A stretch of 64,000 nucleotides of DNA from Erythrobacter sp047872805 (GCF_047872805.1 NZ_JBLQUK010000014.1:12156-76155), one strand, 5' to 3'; counted from the stretch's first letter, positions 34,051 through 42,697 are shown. The notes: generated by a model not told the origin, from the letters alone. Numbers and translations are program-made.

Positions 34051-34667
34051 GGCTTCCACTCCAGGAATCGTTCGAGGGTCGCCAGCCCATAGGCCTGGCT
34101 CTTCTCCGGGTGATATTGCACGCCGCAGATATTGCCGCGTGTGACCGCGGCGACAAGCCCTTCACCGTGATCGGTCAGCGCAGCAACATGATGCGGGTCT
34201 TCGGCGACGAAGTGATAGGAATGGAGGAAATAAGCCTCTCCCTCCTCAATCACCCGATGCCCGCGCGCATGGGGCATCACGGCAACATCGTTCCAGCCCA
34301 TATGCGGGACCTTGATCGCCGGATCATGCGGGGTGATCAGGCGCACCTCGCCCGGAATCCAGCCCAGCCCCTTATGCGCGCCAAACTCTAGCCCCCGGTC
34401 CGCAAGCAATTGCATCCCGACGCATATACCAAGGAACGGCGCGCCGCCGTGATAGACGCGCTCTGTCAAGGCCTCGACCATGCCGGGAACGGCGCGCAGG
34501 CCATCGGCGCAGGCCGCAAACGCGCCAACACCCGGCAACACGATGCGGTCAGCCCGGCGCACCACATCGGCATCGGCGGTGACAACCACATCGGCGCCCA
34601 CCGCTTTCAGCGCATTATGGACCGAGTGAAGATTGCCCGCGCCGTAATCGATCAAAGCTATGGTCAT
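34047..34667 (-). CDS. hisH: Imidazole glycerol phosphate synthase, glutamine amidotransferase subunit
   Basis: 206 residues. Class I amidotransferase triad: Cys in FLGICVGMQLLADRG, His and Glu in VQYHPEKSQ. The N-terminus TIALIDYGAGNLHSV is the family start, and VLPGVGAFAACADGL holds the oxyanion strand. It feeds ammonia to HisF through the heterodimer channel. It overlaps hisA by 4 nt. The 135-nt gap to hisB upstream is filled by a multi-hairpin element. Confidence 0.98.
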   Translation of the reverse strand: MTIALIDYGAGNLHSVHNALKAVGADVVVTADADVVRRADRIVLPGVGAFAACADGLRAVPGMVEALTERVYHGGAPFLGICVGMQLLADRGLEFGAHKGLGWIPGEVRLITPHDPAIKVPHMGWNDVAVMPHARGHRVIEEGEAYFLHSYHFVAEDPHHVAALTDHGEGLVAAVTRGNICGVQYHPEKSQAYGLATLERFLEWKP

Positions 34668-34678
34668 TGTTTGTTTCG

Positions 34679-34775
34679 CGCAGCCCCATCCGGGGCTGCG
34701 TCCTCGCTAGACGTCCTCCGCTTCGCTACGGACCCGCTGCGGGCGGCCAGTCGGCCTTGCGGTCGCTGCGCGACC
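34679..34775. repeat. Multi-hairpin palindromic element, family C
   Basis: A run of perfect small stems: CGCAGCCCC/GGGGCTGCG (34679-34700), CCCGC/GCGGG, GGCC/GGCC and GGTCGC/GCGACC (34761-34775). It fills the hisB-hisH gap. It may act as a terminator, attenuator or mobile repeat; no other copy is visible in this window. Confidence 0.55.
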
Positions 34776-34802
34776 GATTGGTGCCTCTTGTTAGAACACC
34801 TC

Positions 34803-35408
34803 CTAACCACCCAACTGGCCCTTGGTGCTCGGGATCGCGCTGCCTTTCCTCGGGTCGCGTTCAACCGCGATCCGCATCGCGCGGGCAAAGCCTTTATAGA
34901 TGCTTTCGCAAATGTGGTGGTTGTTGGTGCCGTAAAGCAGTTCGATATGCAGCGTCAGACCGGCGCTTTGCGCGACCGAATGGAACCAGTGCTCGATCAG
35001 CTCGGTGTCCCATTCGCCCAGTTTTTCCTGCGTGAAACGCGCGTTCCACACCAAAAACGGCCGCCCCGAAATATCGAGCGCGACGCGGCTGAGCGTTTCG
35101 TCCATCGGCGAATAGGCCGCGCCGTACCGCCCGATCCCGGCCTTATCGCCCAGCGCATCGGACAGCGCCTGACCCAGCGCAATCGCCGAATCCTCGGTCG
35201 TGTGGTGCTGATCGACATGCAGGTCGCCCGACACCTTCATCGTCACGTCGATCAGCGAATGTTTGGAAAACTGTTCGACCATGTGGTCCAGAAAGCCGAT
35301 CCCGGTCGCCACATCATAGGCGCCGGTGCCATCGAGATTGACGGCGATCGAAATTCCCGTTTCTGCGGTCTTGCGTTCGACCGTCCCTGTGCGCTGGTCT
35401 GTGTTCAT
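34803..35408 (-). CDS. hisB: Imidazoleglycerol-phosphate dehydratase
   Basis: 201 residues, a monofunctional HisB without the HAD phosphatase half found in E. coli. Twin metal motifs: DQHHTTEDSAIALGQAL and NNHHICESIYKGFARA (HHxxED and HHxxE). GFLDHMVEQFSKHSLIDV is the usual N-terminal hit. It dehydrates IGP to imidazole-acetol phosphate using Mn2+. It is the first his gene here; the promoter must lie in the 117-nt gap shared with divergent sspB. Confidence 0.98.
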   Translation of the reverse strand: MNTDQRTGTVERKTAETGISIAVNLDGTGAYDVATGIGFLDHMVEQFSKHSLIDVTMKVSGDLHVDQHHTTEDSAIALGQALSDALGDKAGIGRYGAAYSPMDETLSRVALDISGRPFLVWNARFTQEKLGEWDTELIEHWFHSVAQSAGLTLHIELLYGTNNHHICESIYKGFARAMRIAVERDPRKGSAIPSTKGQLGG

Positions 35409-35525
35409 GCTCTGCGCCTATACGCCCGGCCCGATGCTGCGCAAGCATGAGATCAGGATAAAGCTCTGCTGCGCTGCACGAAACGCTTGACCAGCGCGGC
35501 GCGCGCCGCCACGATTCCAGCTGCA

Positions 35526-36056
35526 ATGACCGAAGATACACCCGATAGCCTGATCCCCTATGACGAGATCGTTCAGGAAGCCTTGCGCGCGGTCGTGGGC
35601 CGCGTGCTGCGCGAGATTGAGCGCGGGGGGAGCGAGCTGCCTGGCAGTCACCATTTCTACATCACCTTCAAAACCCATGCGCAGGGGGTCACGATCCCGA
35701 AACATCTGCGCGAACGGTTTCCTGATGAAATGACCATCGTTTTGCAGAACAAGTTCTGGGATCTCGACGTGCGCGACGATGGGTTCAGCGTCGGCCTGTC
35801 GTTCAATCAGATCCCGGCAAAGCTCGAAGTGCCCTATTCCGCGATCACTGCATTCGTCGATCCGGCGGTCGATTTCGGGCTGCAGTTTCAGGCTTCGGCT
35901 GCCGAAATGGCGCATGAAGAACACGAAAACGCTCAGAATGATGCGGCAATTCCCGATGGCTCCGCCGAACACAGCAATGCCGATGGGTCGGTCGCTGACA
36001 CGGCCGAAGATGATGGCTCCAACGTCGTGACGGTCGATTTCGGCCGCAAGAAATAG
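35526..36056 (+). CDS. sspB: SspB-like ClpXP adaptor (alphaproteobacterial type)
   Basis: 176 residues from ATG 35526. The core IPYDEIVQEALRAVVGRVL, HHFYITFKTHAQGVTIPKHL and EMTIVLQNKFWDLDVRDDGF matches the alphaproteobacterial SspB family, which delivers ssrA-tagged or other substrates to ClpXP. The acidic, Ala-rich linker (EEHENAQNDAAIP onward) ends in VVTVDFGRKK, the likely ClpX-docking tail. It is divergent from hisB. Confidence 0.92.
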   Translation: MTEDTPDSLIPYDEIVQEALRAVVGRVLREIERGGSELPGSHHFYITFKTHAQGVTIPKHLRERFPDEMTIVLQNKFWDLDVRDDGFSVGLSFNQIPAKLEVPYSAITAFVDPAVDFGLQFQASAAEMAHEEHENAQNDAAIPDGSAEHSNADGSVADTAEDDGSNVVTVDFGRKK

Positions 36057-36073
36057 CGCAGCGGCGGGCCTGA

Positions 36074-36490
36074 ATGGCAAAGCGCGCGCGCCCGGCAAAT
36101 GCCCATCCCGCTGAGGAGGCGCAGGAGCGTATCGCGGTTGACAAAACCCCGGATTCGGACTGGCAAACGCGCGGTCTGCCGCTGCCCAGCACCAATCCTG
36201 CGACCAATCTGCTGATCGCGGATATTGTGCTGCGCGGGGCCTCCACCTTGTTTCGCAAAGGAGTCGAACAGCGCGTCGCCAGAGCCGGTTCGCAGCACGA
36301 AGGCGCAGCGCAGGAATTGCTCGACGGGCGAACGCTGATCACCACGCTGGCGCTGTATGGAGCGAGCAAGCTGGCGACGAGGTCTGTGCCGGGCCTGATG
36401 ATTGTCACCGGCGGTCTTGCGCTCAAAACACTGTATGATCGCGGCAAGGCGCGGCAGCGGCGGCTCGCGCAAAAACCGCGCGGCGATTGA
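36074..36490 (+). CDS. Conserved hypothetical protein
   Basis: 138 residues; I recognise no named family. A basic, low-complexity N-terminus (MAKRARPANAHPAEEAQER) is followed by NPATNLLIADIVLRGASTLFRKGVEQRV and a weakly hydrophobic stretch LITTLALYGASKLATRSVPGLMIVTGGLALKTLYDRGKARQ (quoted in part: SVPGLMIVTGGLALKT). It could associate with the membrane. It starts 17 nt after sspB and is likely co-transcribed with it; codon use matches its neighbours. Confidence 0.7.
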   Translation: MAKRARPANAHPAEEAQERIAVDKTPDSDWQTRGLPLPSTNPATNLLIADIVLRGASTLFRKGVEQRVARAGSQHEGAAQELLDGRTLITTLALYGASKLATRSVPGLMIVTGGLALKTLYDRGKARQRRLAQKPRGD

Positions 36491-36565
36491 ACCCGGCGCA
36501 ACATCGCGCGGCAGGATCCTGCGTGCGCACTTGATTTTGCCCCCCGATCTGCGGCATCGGGACCT

Positions 36566-37222
36566 ATGGGCGAACCAACCAAACATAGCCAATCCGACAA
36601 GCTCCACCGCCGGGGCCTGTTGTTCATCCTGTCCTCGCCATCGGGGGCAGGCAAGACGACCTTGTCGCATATGTTGCTGAAACAGGATTCCGACATCACG
36701 CTATCGGTGTCGGCCACCACCCGCCCGCCGCGTCCGGGGGAGGTTGACGGGGTGGATTACCATTTCGTTTCCGATGCCCAGTTTGACGCCATGGTTGCCG
36801 AAGATGAATTCTACGAATGGGCGCATGTGTTCGACCATCGTTACGGCACGCCCAAGGGGGCAATCCGGGCCGCGCTGAAAGAAGGGCAGGATTTCCTGTT
36901 CGACATCGACTGGCAGGGCACACAGCAGCTCTATCAAAAGGATCAGCAGGACGTTGTCAGCGTCTTTATCCTTCCGCCCAGCCTTGATGAACTGCGCCGC
37001 CGGCTCGAATCGCGCGCGCAGGACAGCAACGCAGTGATCGACGACCGGATGGACCGCGCCCGCGCCGAAATCAGCCATTGGGCCGAATATGATTACGTCG
37101 TCATCAATGACAATGTTGACGAATGTTTCGACCGGGTGCGCGAAGTGCTCGATGCAGAACGCATGCGCCGCACCCGTCAGACCGGGCTGATCCCGTTCGT
37201 GCGCGAATTGATGGGCGGATGA
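36566..37222 (+). CDS. gmk: Guanylate kinase
   Basis: 218 residues. P-loop LSSPSGAGKTTLSHML, GMP-binding SVSATTRPPRPGEVDG and YHFVSD, then EWAHVFDHRYGTPKGAIRAAL and LFDIDWQGTQQL. It phosphorylates GMP to GDP with ATP. The family body starts about residue 16 (HRRGLLFILSS); ATG 36566 adds a short polar N-terminus. The GntA-like gene starts 4 nt after the stop. Confidence 0.98.
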   Translation: MGEPTKHSQSDKLHRRGLLFILSSPSGAGKTTLSHMLLKQDSDITLSVSATTRPPRPGEVDGVDYHFVSDAQFDAMVAEDEFYEWAHVFDHRYGTPKGAIRAALKEGQDFLFDIDWQGTQQLYQKDQQDVVSVFILPPSLDELRRRLESRAQDSNAVIDDRMDRARAEISHWAEYDYVVINDNVDECFDRVREVLDAERMRRTRQTGLIPFVRELMGG

Positions 37223-37226
37223 TGCC

Positions 37227-37928
37227 ATGATCGCCACTCTGCGGGCATTGGATCCCATGATCCGCGCAGACTTGCGTTGCGGCACCATAGCGCTTCACGA
37301 ATTCATCAGCGACGCTGCCTACCCTTGCGTGGGAGCGAAGGCGGCAATCGGTCAGGGCACGCTCGCGGTATTTCAGGCGGGGGATATGACCAGCGCGCAA
37401 GATGACCGGGCAATTCACAGAGCCCTTACTCATGCGGCGCGCAGGACCGCCGCAGATTTGGGCAATTTCCGAAGTTTCGCCGTGCTGTTCGGCGGCCCGG
37501 TGATGGCCAGCGAAGCCGAATTCGAAGACGCCATGTGGGACCGTTTGCAAGCGCTCGCCGATTGGGATGCACAGCTCGGGTTTTCGTATGACGAGCGGGT
37601 CGATCGCGATCCGGTCAGCCCACATTTTGCGCTGAGTTTGGGGGGCAAGGGATATTTCGCCATCGGGCTGCATCCGCGCGCCTCGCGGCCCGCGCGGCGG
37701 TTTCGCTATCCAGCTATTGTCCTGAATCAGCACGCTCAGTTTGAACAGCTGCGAGACAGCGGGCAGTATGAAAAAATGCGGGCCACGATCCTGTCGCGCG
37801 ACCTGCGATTGGCCGGGTCGGTCAACCCAATGCTGTCCCGCCACGGCGAAACAAGCGCGGCGCGGCAATATAGCGGGCGGGCGGTTGACGATAGCTGGCG
37901 CTGTCCCTTCCGCGATCCGCGCGCGTGA
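37227..37928 (+). CDS. YqcI/YcgG (GntA-like) haem-dependent oxygenase family protein
   Basis: 233 residues. The YqcI/YcgG pattern is strong: CVGAKAAIGQGTLAVFQAGDM near the start, the FGGP and DAMWDRLQALADWD helix, HFALSLGGKGYFAIGLHPRASRPARRFRYP and the C-terminal NPMLSRHGETSAARQYSGR and WRCPF. GntA of this family N-hydroxylates a guanidino group in guanitoxin synthesis (established for that member). Here the substrate is unknown. The stop overlaps the GTG of a DUF1989 gene, so the two are coupled. ATG 37257 is an alternative start. Confidence 0.85.
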   Translation: MIATLRALDPMIRADLRCGTIALHEFISDAAYPCVGAKAAIGQGTLAVFQAGDMTSAQDDRAIHRALTHAARRTAADLGNFRSFAVLFGGPVMASEAEFEDAMWDRLQALADWDAQLGFSYDERVDRDPVSPHFALSLGGKGYFAIGLHPRASRPARRFRYPAIVLNQHAQFEQLRDSGQYEKMRATILSRDLRLAGSVNPMLSRHGETSAARQYSGRAVDDSWRCPFRDPRA

Positions 37929-38515
37929 GTGAAACCAGGATAATCCCGCCGCGGTCTGGCACCGCGTTTCGGCTGAACCGTGGCCAGCGCCTTGTCGTGA
38001 TCGACCCCATGGGATCGCAGGTCGCCGATTTGCTGGCGTTCCGCGCCGATGACCCGCGTGAGGTGATTTCGAACGGGCGCACATTGGATTACGAAGAGAC
38101 GATCCGCCTGACGACCGGCAACCGACTGTGGTCAAACCGGTCGCAGGTGATGCTGACGATCGAGCGCGACGACACCGGCTGTCACGATTTTCTGCTGACG
38201 CCGTGCAGCACTGCGACGTTCCATCACTTTTACCCCGATCAGCCGGTTCACCGCGGATGTTTCGGGAATCTTGCCGAAGCGCTGGCGCCCTTTGGCGTCG
38301 CGGAGGACGGTATACCAACCGCGTTCAATATTTTCATGAACGTGGCGGTCGATGGCACGACCGGGCGCATCAACGTGCGCCCTCCGATCAGTAAGCCGGG
38401 CGATTGCATCGTCTTTCATGCCGAAATGGATCTGATCATCGGCCTGACCGCATGTTCGGCCTATGCGTCGAATGGTGGCAGTTTCAAGCCGATCCATTAC
38501 CAGATCGTCGGCTGA
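37925..38515 (+). CDS. DUF1989 (urea carboxylase-associated) protein
   Basis: 196 residues, starting at GTG 37925 inside the stop of the upstream gene. DUF1989 features: FRLNRGQRLVVIDPMGSQVADLLAF, RLTTGNRLWSNRSQVMLTI, GCHDFLLTPCS, AFNIFMNV and PGDCIVFHAEMDLIIGLTAC. Members of this family are the carboxyguanidine deiminase subunits of guanidine breakdown (known), normally as an A/B pair. Only one copy is present here. The coupling to a GntA-like oxygenase points to guanidino-compound chemistry (inference). Confidence 0.85.
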   Translation: MSETRIIPPRSGTAFRLNRGQRLVVIDPMGSQVADLLAFRADDPREVISNGRTLDYEETIRLTTGNRLWSNRSQVMLTIERDDTGCHDFLLTPCSTATFHHFYPDQPVHRGCFGNLAEALAPFGVAEDGIPTAFNIFMNVAVDGTTGRINVRPPISKPGDCIVFHAEMDLIIGLTACSAYASNGGSFKPIHYQIVG

Positions 38516-38557
38516 AGGCATGGCCGTGCCAGCCGAATTGCCCGGTTAGACGCTCCG

Positions 38558-39406
38558 ATGAATCTGCGCCGCCTGCCCGCGCTTCCGCTCGCGCTGGTCC
38601 CATCGGCGCGGCTGCGCATCGCGCTGACCTATGTGTGGCGGCATGGGAGGCTGCCCGATCTTCGCAATCCTTTGCGCTTTACCGAACTGGTGCAGCGCCG
38701 GAAACTGGACGACCGCAACCCCGCTTTGCCGGTCCTCTCGGACAAGATCGCCGCAAAGGCCTATGTGCGCCGCGTGCTCGGCGAAGACTGGATCATACCG
38801 ACCCTATGGTCGGGCACGGACCTGCCCGCGCAGCCGCAATGGCCCTATCCGTTTATTCTGAAATCCAGTCACGGCTGCAATCAAAACGTGATCTGTCGCA
38901 CCCCGGCGGACTGGCGCGAAGCGCGCAGGCGCGCCGCCCGGTGGGTCCGGCGCCCCTATGGATTGTGGCTGGACGAATGGGCGTATCGCCGCATCCCGCG
39001 CGGCTATATTGCCGAACCGTTTCTGGGCGACGCGGACGGGCGCGCGCCGGTCGATTACAAGATTTACGTGTTCGGCGGCAAAGCTGCCTATGTGCAAGTG
39101 CATCAGGACCGCTTTTCCGACCACCGCTGGGTGCTATACGACCGGCGCTGGAGCCAAGTTTCGATGTTTACAGAACCGGCTTCACGCCCGCCATCCAGCC
39201 TTGAGGAAATGCTCGATGGGGCCGAACGCCTTGCCCAATCCTTTGATTTTGCCCGCGTCGATTTCTACGAGATCGAAGGCCGCCCCAAATTCGGAGAAGT
39301 AACGTTCTATCCCGGCTCCGGGCTCGATCCCTTTGACCCACTCGAACTTGACCGGATCATCGGGCAGCGCTGGCTCGCCGCGAAAGCGCAAATGGCGGCG
39401 GACTAG
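38558..39406 (+). CDS. TupA-like ATP-grasp protein
   Basis: 282 residues. It matches the TupA-like ATP-grasp family often found in polysaccharide loci: NPLRFTELVQRRKLDDRNPAL, LSDKIAAKAYVRRVLGEDWI, PFILKSSHGCNQNVI (ATP-binding lysine), YGLWLDEWAYRRIPRGYIAEPFLG, DYKIYVFGGKAAYVQV and FARVDFYEIEGRPKFGEVTFYPG. The family probably ligates or modifies a glycan or amino acid group; no reaction is proven for this one. There are no glycosyltransferases nearby, so it stands alone. Cytoplasmic. Confidence 0.85.
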   Translation: MNLRRLPALPLALVPSARLRIALTYVWRHGRLPDLRNPLRFTELVQRRKLDDRNPALPVLSDKIAAKAYVRRVLGEDWIIPTLWSGTDLPAQPQWPYPFILKSSHGCNQNVICRTPADWREARRRAARWVRRPYGLWLDEWAYRRIPRGYIAEPFLGDADGRAPVDYKIYVFGGKAAYVQVHQDRFSDHRWVLYDRRWSQVSMFTEPASRPPSSLEEMLDGAERLAQSFDFARVDFYEIEGRPKFGEVTFYPGSGLDPFDPLELDRIIGQRWLAAKAQMAAD

Positions 39407-39418
39407 GGCCCGTCGTGG

Positions 39419-39691
39419 CTACTTGCGCGTTCGCTCCATCAGATCGACAAGCTCCTGAAACTTTTCGCGCTGCGCCAGCTCATCGCCGCTCTTGATCGCT
39501 TCGGCAACACAGCACGCAGCGTGGTCTTTCAAAACCTGCGTTTCCACTTTCGCCAAGGCTGATTTGATCGCCTGTATCTGGTGCAGGATGTCGATGCAGT
39601 AGCGATCATCCTGCACCATCTGCGCAACCCCGCGGACCTGGCCTGCGATGCGGTTGAGCCGGTTGATCGTGGCGGTACCAGTATCACTCAT
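39419..39691 (-). CDS. csoR: Copper-sensing repressor, CsoR family
   Basis: 90 residues from ATG 39691. All-helical CsoR/RcnR/FrmR fold: INRLNRIAGQVRGVAQMVQ, then the metal site Cys in DDRYCIDILHQ and His/Cys in KDHAACCV. When loaded with Cu(I) it should release its operator. That operator (39711-39727) lies just before the gene and between it and divergent copA. Copper rather than formaldehyde or nickel specificity is inferred from the neighbouring copA-copB genes. Confidence 0.92.
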   Translation of the reverse strand: MSDTGTATINRLNRIAGQVRGVAQMVQDDRYCIDILHQIQAIKSALAKVETQVLKDHAACCVAEAIKSGDELAQREKFQELVDLMERTRK

Positions 39692-39710
39692 GCCAGTCTT
39701 TCCTGTTGAA

Positions 39711-39727
39711 ATACCCCTAGGGGGTAT
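39711..39727. promoter_or_regulatory. CsoR-type operator
   Basis: ATACCCCTAGGGGGTAT, a near-perfect G-tract palindrome of the kind bound by CsoR proteins, centred in the 78-nt gap between csoR and copA. It can control both promoters. Confidence 0.8.
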
Positions 39728-39769
39728 ATATGGTTTGGCCTGATTGATCAAGAAAGGCTGAAACCTCGC

Positions 39770-41488
39770 ATGGCCGAAATCTCGCGCCGCAACCTTATCA
39801 AAAGCACCGCCGGACTGGCGGCTTTTACTGCATTGCCGATGCCCGCATGGGCAACCGGTCGCTCAATGACCCATGCAACCCAGGAGTTTGGCGAAATGTC
39901 GGGCGAGGATATTGCGCTGTCGATCGGCGACCATCATTTCACGACCGGTGGCCGGTCCGGCCATGCTTTCGCTGTCAATGGCACGGTGCCCGGCCCGCTG
40001 CTGCGCCTGACCGAGGGGCAGAACCTCCGGCTGCATGTCACCAACAATCTGCACGAGGACAGCTCGATCCACTGGCATGGCCTGCTGCTGCCATTCCAGT
40101 TCGACGGCGTGCCCGGCGTCAGCTTTCCCGGCATCCGTCCCGGCGAAACCTTCACCTATGAATTTCCGGTCCGCCAGAACGGCACCTATTGGTGGCATTC
40201 GCATTCGGGGCTTCAGGAACAGGCGGGGCATTACGGCCCGATCATCATCGAAAGCGCTCAGCCCGATCCGCGCCCCAAACGCCAATATGACCGCGATTAT
40301 GTGGTGCTGCTCAGCGAGTTCACGCCGATCCACCCGCATGAAATCATGCGCAAGCTGAAGGTCGGCAAACATTATTTCCAGCGCCAAATGCAGACCGCCA
40401 GCGAAGGCGAGATGTCGGGCGAGATGCGGCGGATGTGGGGCGAGATGCGGATGAACCCGCGCGACATCGCCGATGTGACAGGCGCGACCTACACCTATCT
40501 TATCAATGGGCATGGTCCCGCCGATGATTTGCAACTGGAATTCCGCCCCGGCGAACGGGTGCGGCTGCGCGTCATCAACGGCAGCGCCATGAGCTTTTTC
40601 AACCTGCGTATCCCCGGCGTGCCGATGACCGTAATTCAGGCCGACGGGCAGGATGTGGACGAGGTGGAGGTCGATGAATTCCAGATCGGCGTCGCGGAAA
40701 CCTATGACGTGATCGTCACTCCGCCTGATGGCAGCCATGCGATCGTGGCCGAGGCGATGGATCGCAGCGGCATGGGCGTTGCCAGTCTGACGAGCCACAG
40801 CGGCCACAGGGCAAATCCGCCGTCTCTGCGCACAATCCCGACGCTGACCATGACCGACATGGGCATGATGGACCACGCCGCGATGGGGCATGATATGGGC
40901 GGCATGGCGGGCGGGATGGAACACAATATGCGCGACACGTCGCTGCTGCCCGATGACGTGGCCGTCGGTCCCGGCATTGATATGGTCGCGCCCATGCCGA
41001 TGGACCGGATGGACTTCCCCGGCCTCGGCCTTGACGATGCGCCGCACCGGGTGCTGCGCTACACCGATCTGAAGGCAAAGCGGATGAACCCCCACCGCGA
41101 GGTGGAGCGCGAGATGGAGATCCATCTCACCGGCAATATGGAACGGTATATGTGGAGCTTTGACGGTCGCAAATTCACCGCCGTCACCGATGATCCGATC
41201 CGCTTTGGTTATGACGAACGCGTGCGCGTCAAACTCGTCAACCAGACGATGATGGCGCATCCGATCCACTTGCACGGCCATTTCTTCGAAATGGTCAATG
41301 GCGCGGATCACATGCACCAACCGCTGAAACATACGATGGTGGTGCAACCGGGCGGCACGGCGACATTTGACCTCACCGCCAATGAACCCGGCGACTGGGC
41401 ATTCCATTGCCATCTGCTGTATCACATGCATGCCGGGATGATGCAGGTGGTGACGGTGCGACCCTTCCCTGACGGTGCGGCATCCTGA
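39770..41488 (+). CDS. copA: Periplasmic multicopper oxidase CopA
   Basis: 572 residues. A twin-arginine signal (SRRNLIKSTAGLAAFTALP) sends the folded protein to the periplasm. Copper-binding motifs: HWHGLLLPF and WWHSHSGLQEQAG in domain 1, then HPIHLHGHFFEM and the C-terminal WAFHCHLLYHMHAGM, covering the type 1 and trinuclear centres. A Met/His-rich loop (MTDMGMMDHAAMGHDMGGMA) binds extra Cu(I). It oxidises Cu(I) and sequesters copper. copB begins at its stop. Length and motifs are normal for the PcoA/CopA family. Confidence 0.97.
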   Translation: MAEISRRNLIKSTAGLAAFTALPMPAWATGRSMTHATQEFGEMSGEDIALSIGDHHFTTGGRSGHAFAVNGTVPGPLLRLTEGQNLRLHVTNNLHEDSSIHWHGLLLPFQFDGVPGVSFPGIRPGETFTYEFPVRQNGTYWWHSHSGLQEQAGHYGPIIIESAQPDPRPKRQYDRDYVVLLSEFTPIHPHEIMRKLKVGKHYFQRQMQTASEGEMSGEMRRMWGEMRMNPRDIADVTGATYTYLINGHGPADDLQLEFRPGERVRLRVINGSAMSFFNLRIPGVPMTVIQADGQDVDEVEVDEFQIGVAETYDVIVTPPDGSHAIVAEAMDRSGMGVASLTSHSGHRANPPSLRTIPTLTMTDMGMMDHAAMGHDMGGMAGGMEHNMRDTSLLPDDVAVGPGIDMVAPMPMDRMDFPGLGLDDAPHRVLRYTDLKAKRMNPHREVEREMEIHLTGNMERYMWSFDGRKFTAVTDDPIRFGYDERVRVKLVNQTMMAHPIHLHGHFFEMVNGADHMHQPLKHTMVVQPGGTATFDLTANEPGDWAFHCHLLYHMHAGMMQVVTVRPFPDGAAS

Positions 41489-42447
41489 TGCGCGGCTTGT
41501 TGATTGCCTGCGCGGCGCTATGCGCTGCGCCGCTCGCCGCGCAGGATCATTCCGCGCATGGATCGCATGGTGCGCAGCAGACTGCGCCCCCGGTCGATCA
41601 TTGCGCCATGGGCCACCTGCCGCCCGAGCAATGCCCGCCCAAGGACGATCATGCAGGCCACGCCGTGCCGCAGGACAAATCCGCCCCCGGCGCTGCGCCG
41701 GAAACGGCCGTCCCCGCGCGCGCCTTCGAAGGGCCGCGCCATGCCGCCGATGCGATCTGGGGCACCGAAGTCATGGCCTCGAGCCGCAGCCAGCTCGCCC
41801 GCGAAAATGGCGGTATGCAAACCGGCGTGGTGATGATCGAACGGCTGGAGGCGCGGATTCCCGTCGGCGGCGGCGAAGAGGCCTATCTGTGGGACGCGCA
41901 GGCCTTTTATGGCGGCGACATCAACCGCTTCGTTATCAAAACCGAGGGTGAAGGCGAATTCGGCGGCGCTGTTGAGGACGCGGAGATTCAAGCGCTCTAC
42001 AGCCGCGCCATCGGCCCCTTCTTCGACCTTCAGGCCGGTGTCCGTTTCGATCCCGAGCCCGACACACGCGGTCATCTGGTTCTCGGCGTGCAGGGCCTCG
42101 CGCCCTATATGTTCGAGCTCGACGCGGCGCTGTTTCTGTCCGACCGGGGTGACCTTACCGCACGGATCGAAGCGGAATACGACCAGCGGTTGAACCAGCG
42201 CCTTATCCTCCAGCCCCGGATCGAGCTGGAGCTTGCCGCCCAATCCATCCCCGAACGCGGCATCGGCTCCGGCCTCACCAAGATCGAGCCCGGACTGCGC
42301 CTGCGTTATGAATTGGCGCGTGAGTTCGCGCCTTATGTCGGCTTGGAGTATGAAGCGAAGCTGGGCGACACCGCAGACTTTGCGCGCGGCGCAGGCGAAG
42401 ACCCGGATGGCGTCAAACTGATCGTTGGCCTTAGAGCATGGTTCTGA
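41488..42447 (+). CDS. copB: Copper resistance outer-membrane protein CopB
   Basis: 319 residues with a signal peptide (MRGLLIACAALCAAPLAAQ). Residues ~20-75 are His/Met-rich (DHSAHGSHGAQQ, HCAMGHLPPEQCPP, HAGHA) for copper binding. The CopB barrel follows: WGTEVMASSRSQLARENGGM, DAQAFYGGDINRFVIKTEGEGE, then strands to a terminal Trp-Phe (GLRAWF), the usual Omp85 signal. Its start overlaps the copA stop region, so the two form an operon. copC and copD are absent here. Confidence 0.95.
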   Translation: MRGLLIACAALCAAPLAAQDHSAHGSHGAQQTAPPVDHCAMGHLPPEQCPPKDDHAGHAVPQDKSAPGAAPETAVPARAFEGPRHAADAIWGTEVMASSRSQLARENGGMQTGVVMIERLEARIPVGGGEEAYLWDAQAFYGGDINRFVIKTEGEGEFGGAVEDAEIQALYSRAIGPFFDLQAGVRFDPEPDTRGHLVLGVQGLAPYMFELDAALFLSDRGDLTARIEAEYDQRLNQRLILQPRIELELAAQSIPERGIGSGLTKIEPGLRLRYELAREFAPYVGLEYEAKLGDTADFARGAGEDPDGVKLIVGLRAWF

Positions 42448-42661
42448 ATGCAGGGTTCTGAGGAAGGGGATCAGCATTTTCTTCGCGCAATAGCCAAGAC
42501 GCCGTTTTCCTACAGCATCCTGCCTCGCTATGGTCGCGGCTTTGGCTCTTTCCCATCGTCGGTTTCCCCGCGCGCAGCGTTGCAATGCGAAATTTCACGG
42601 CAAAGTGTCAAGCGGGCATATTTGCATTTTCTCTTTTATTTACATTAGTTTAAGGTTAAAA

Positions 42662-42697
42662 ATCTGCTTGACACCCTGTCAAATGTGTCAAGCAGAT
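42662..42697. repeat. 13-bp inverted repeat with nested palindrome
   Basis: ATCTGCTTGACAC (42662-42674) and GTGTCAAGCAGAT (42685-42697) are exact inverted copies. TTGACA-CCC-TGTCAA is nested inside, and another GTGTCAAGC lies at 42605-42613. It could be a protein-binding site or an RNA stem. Confidence 0.7.

Noticed and set aside
37104..38318. 404-codon minus-strand open frame
   Set aside because: Overlaps gmk, the GntA-like gene and DUF1989 on the other strand, all with clear motifs.
39863..41431. 522-codon minus-strand open frame
   Set aside because: Antisense to copA; His-rich composition is an artefact of the Met/His codons of the real gene.
42448..42648. 66-codon frame after copB
   Set aside because: No RBS, no codon bias, no domain.
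42668..42697. TTGACA as a -35 promoter box
   Set aside because: No convincing -10 at 16-18 nt on either strand; the hexamer is part of a larger palindrome.
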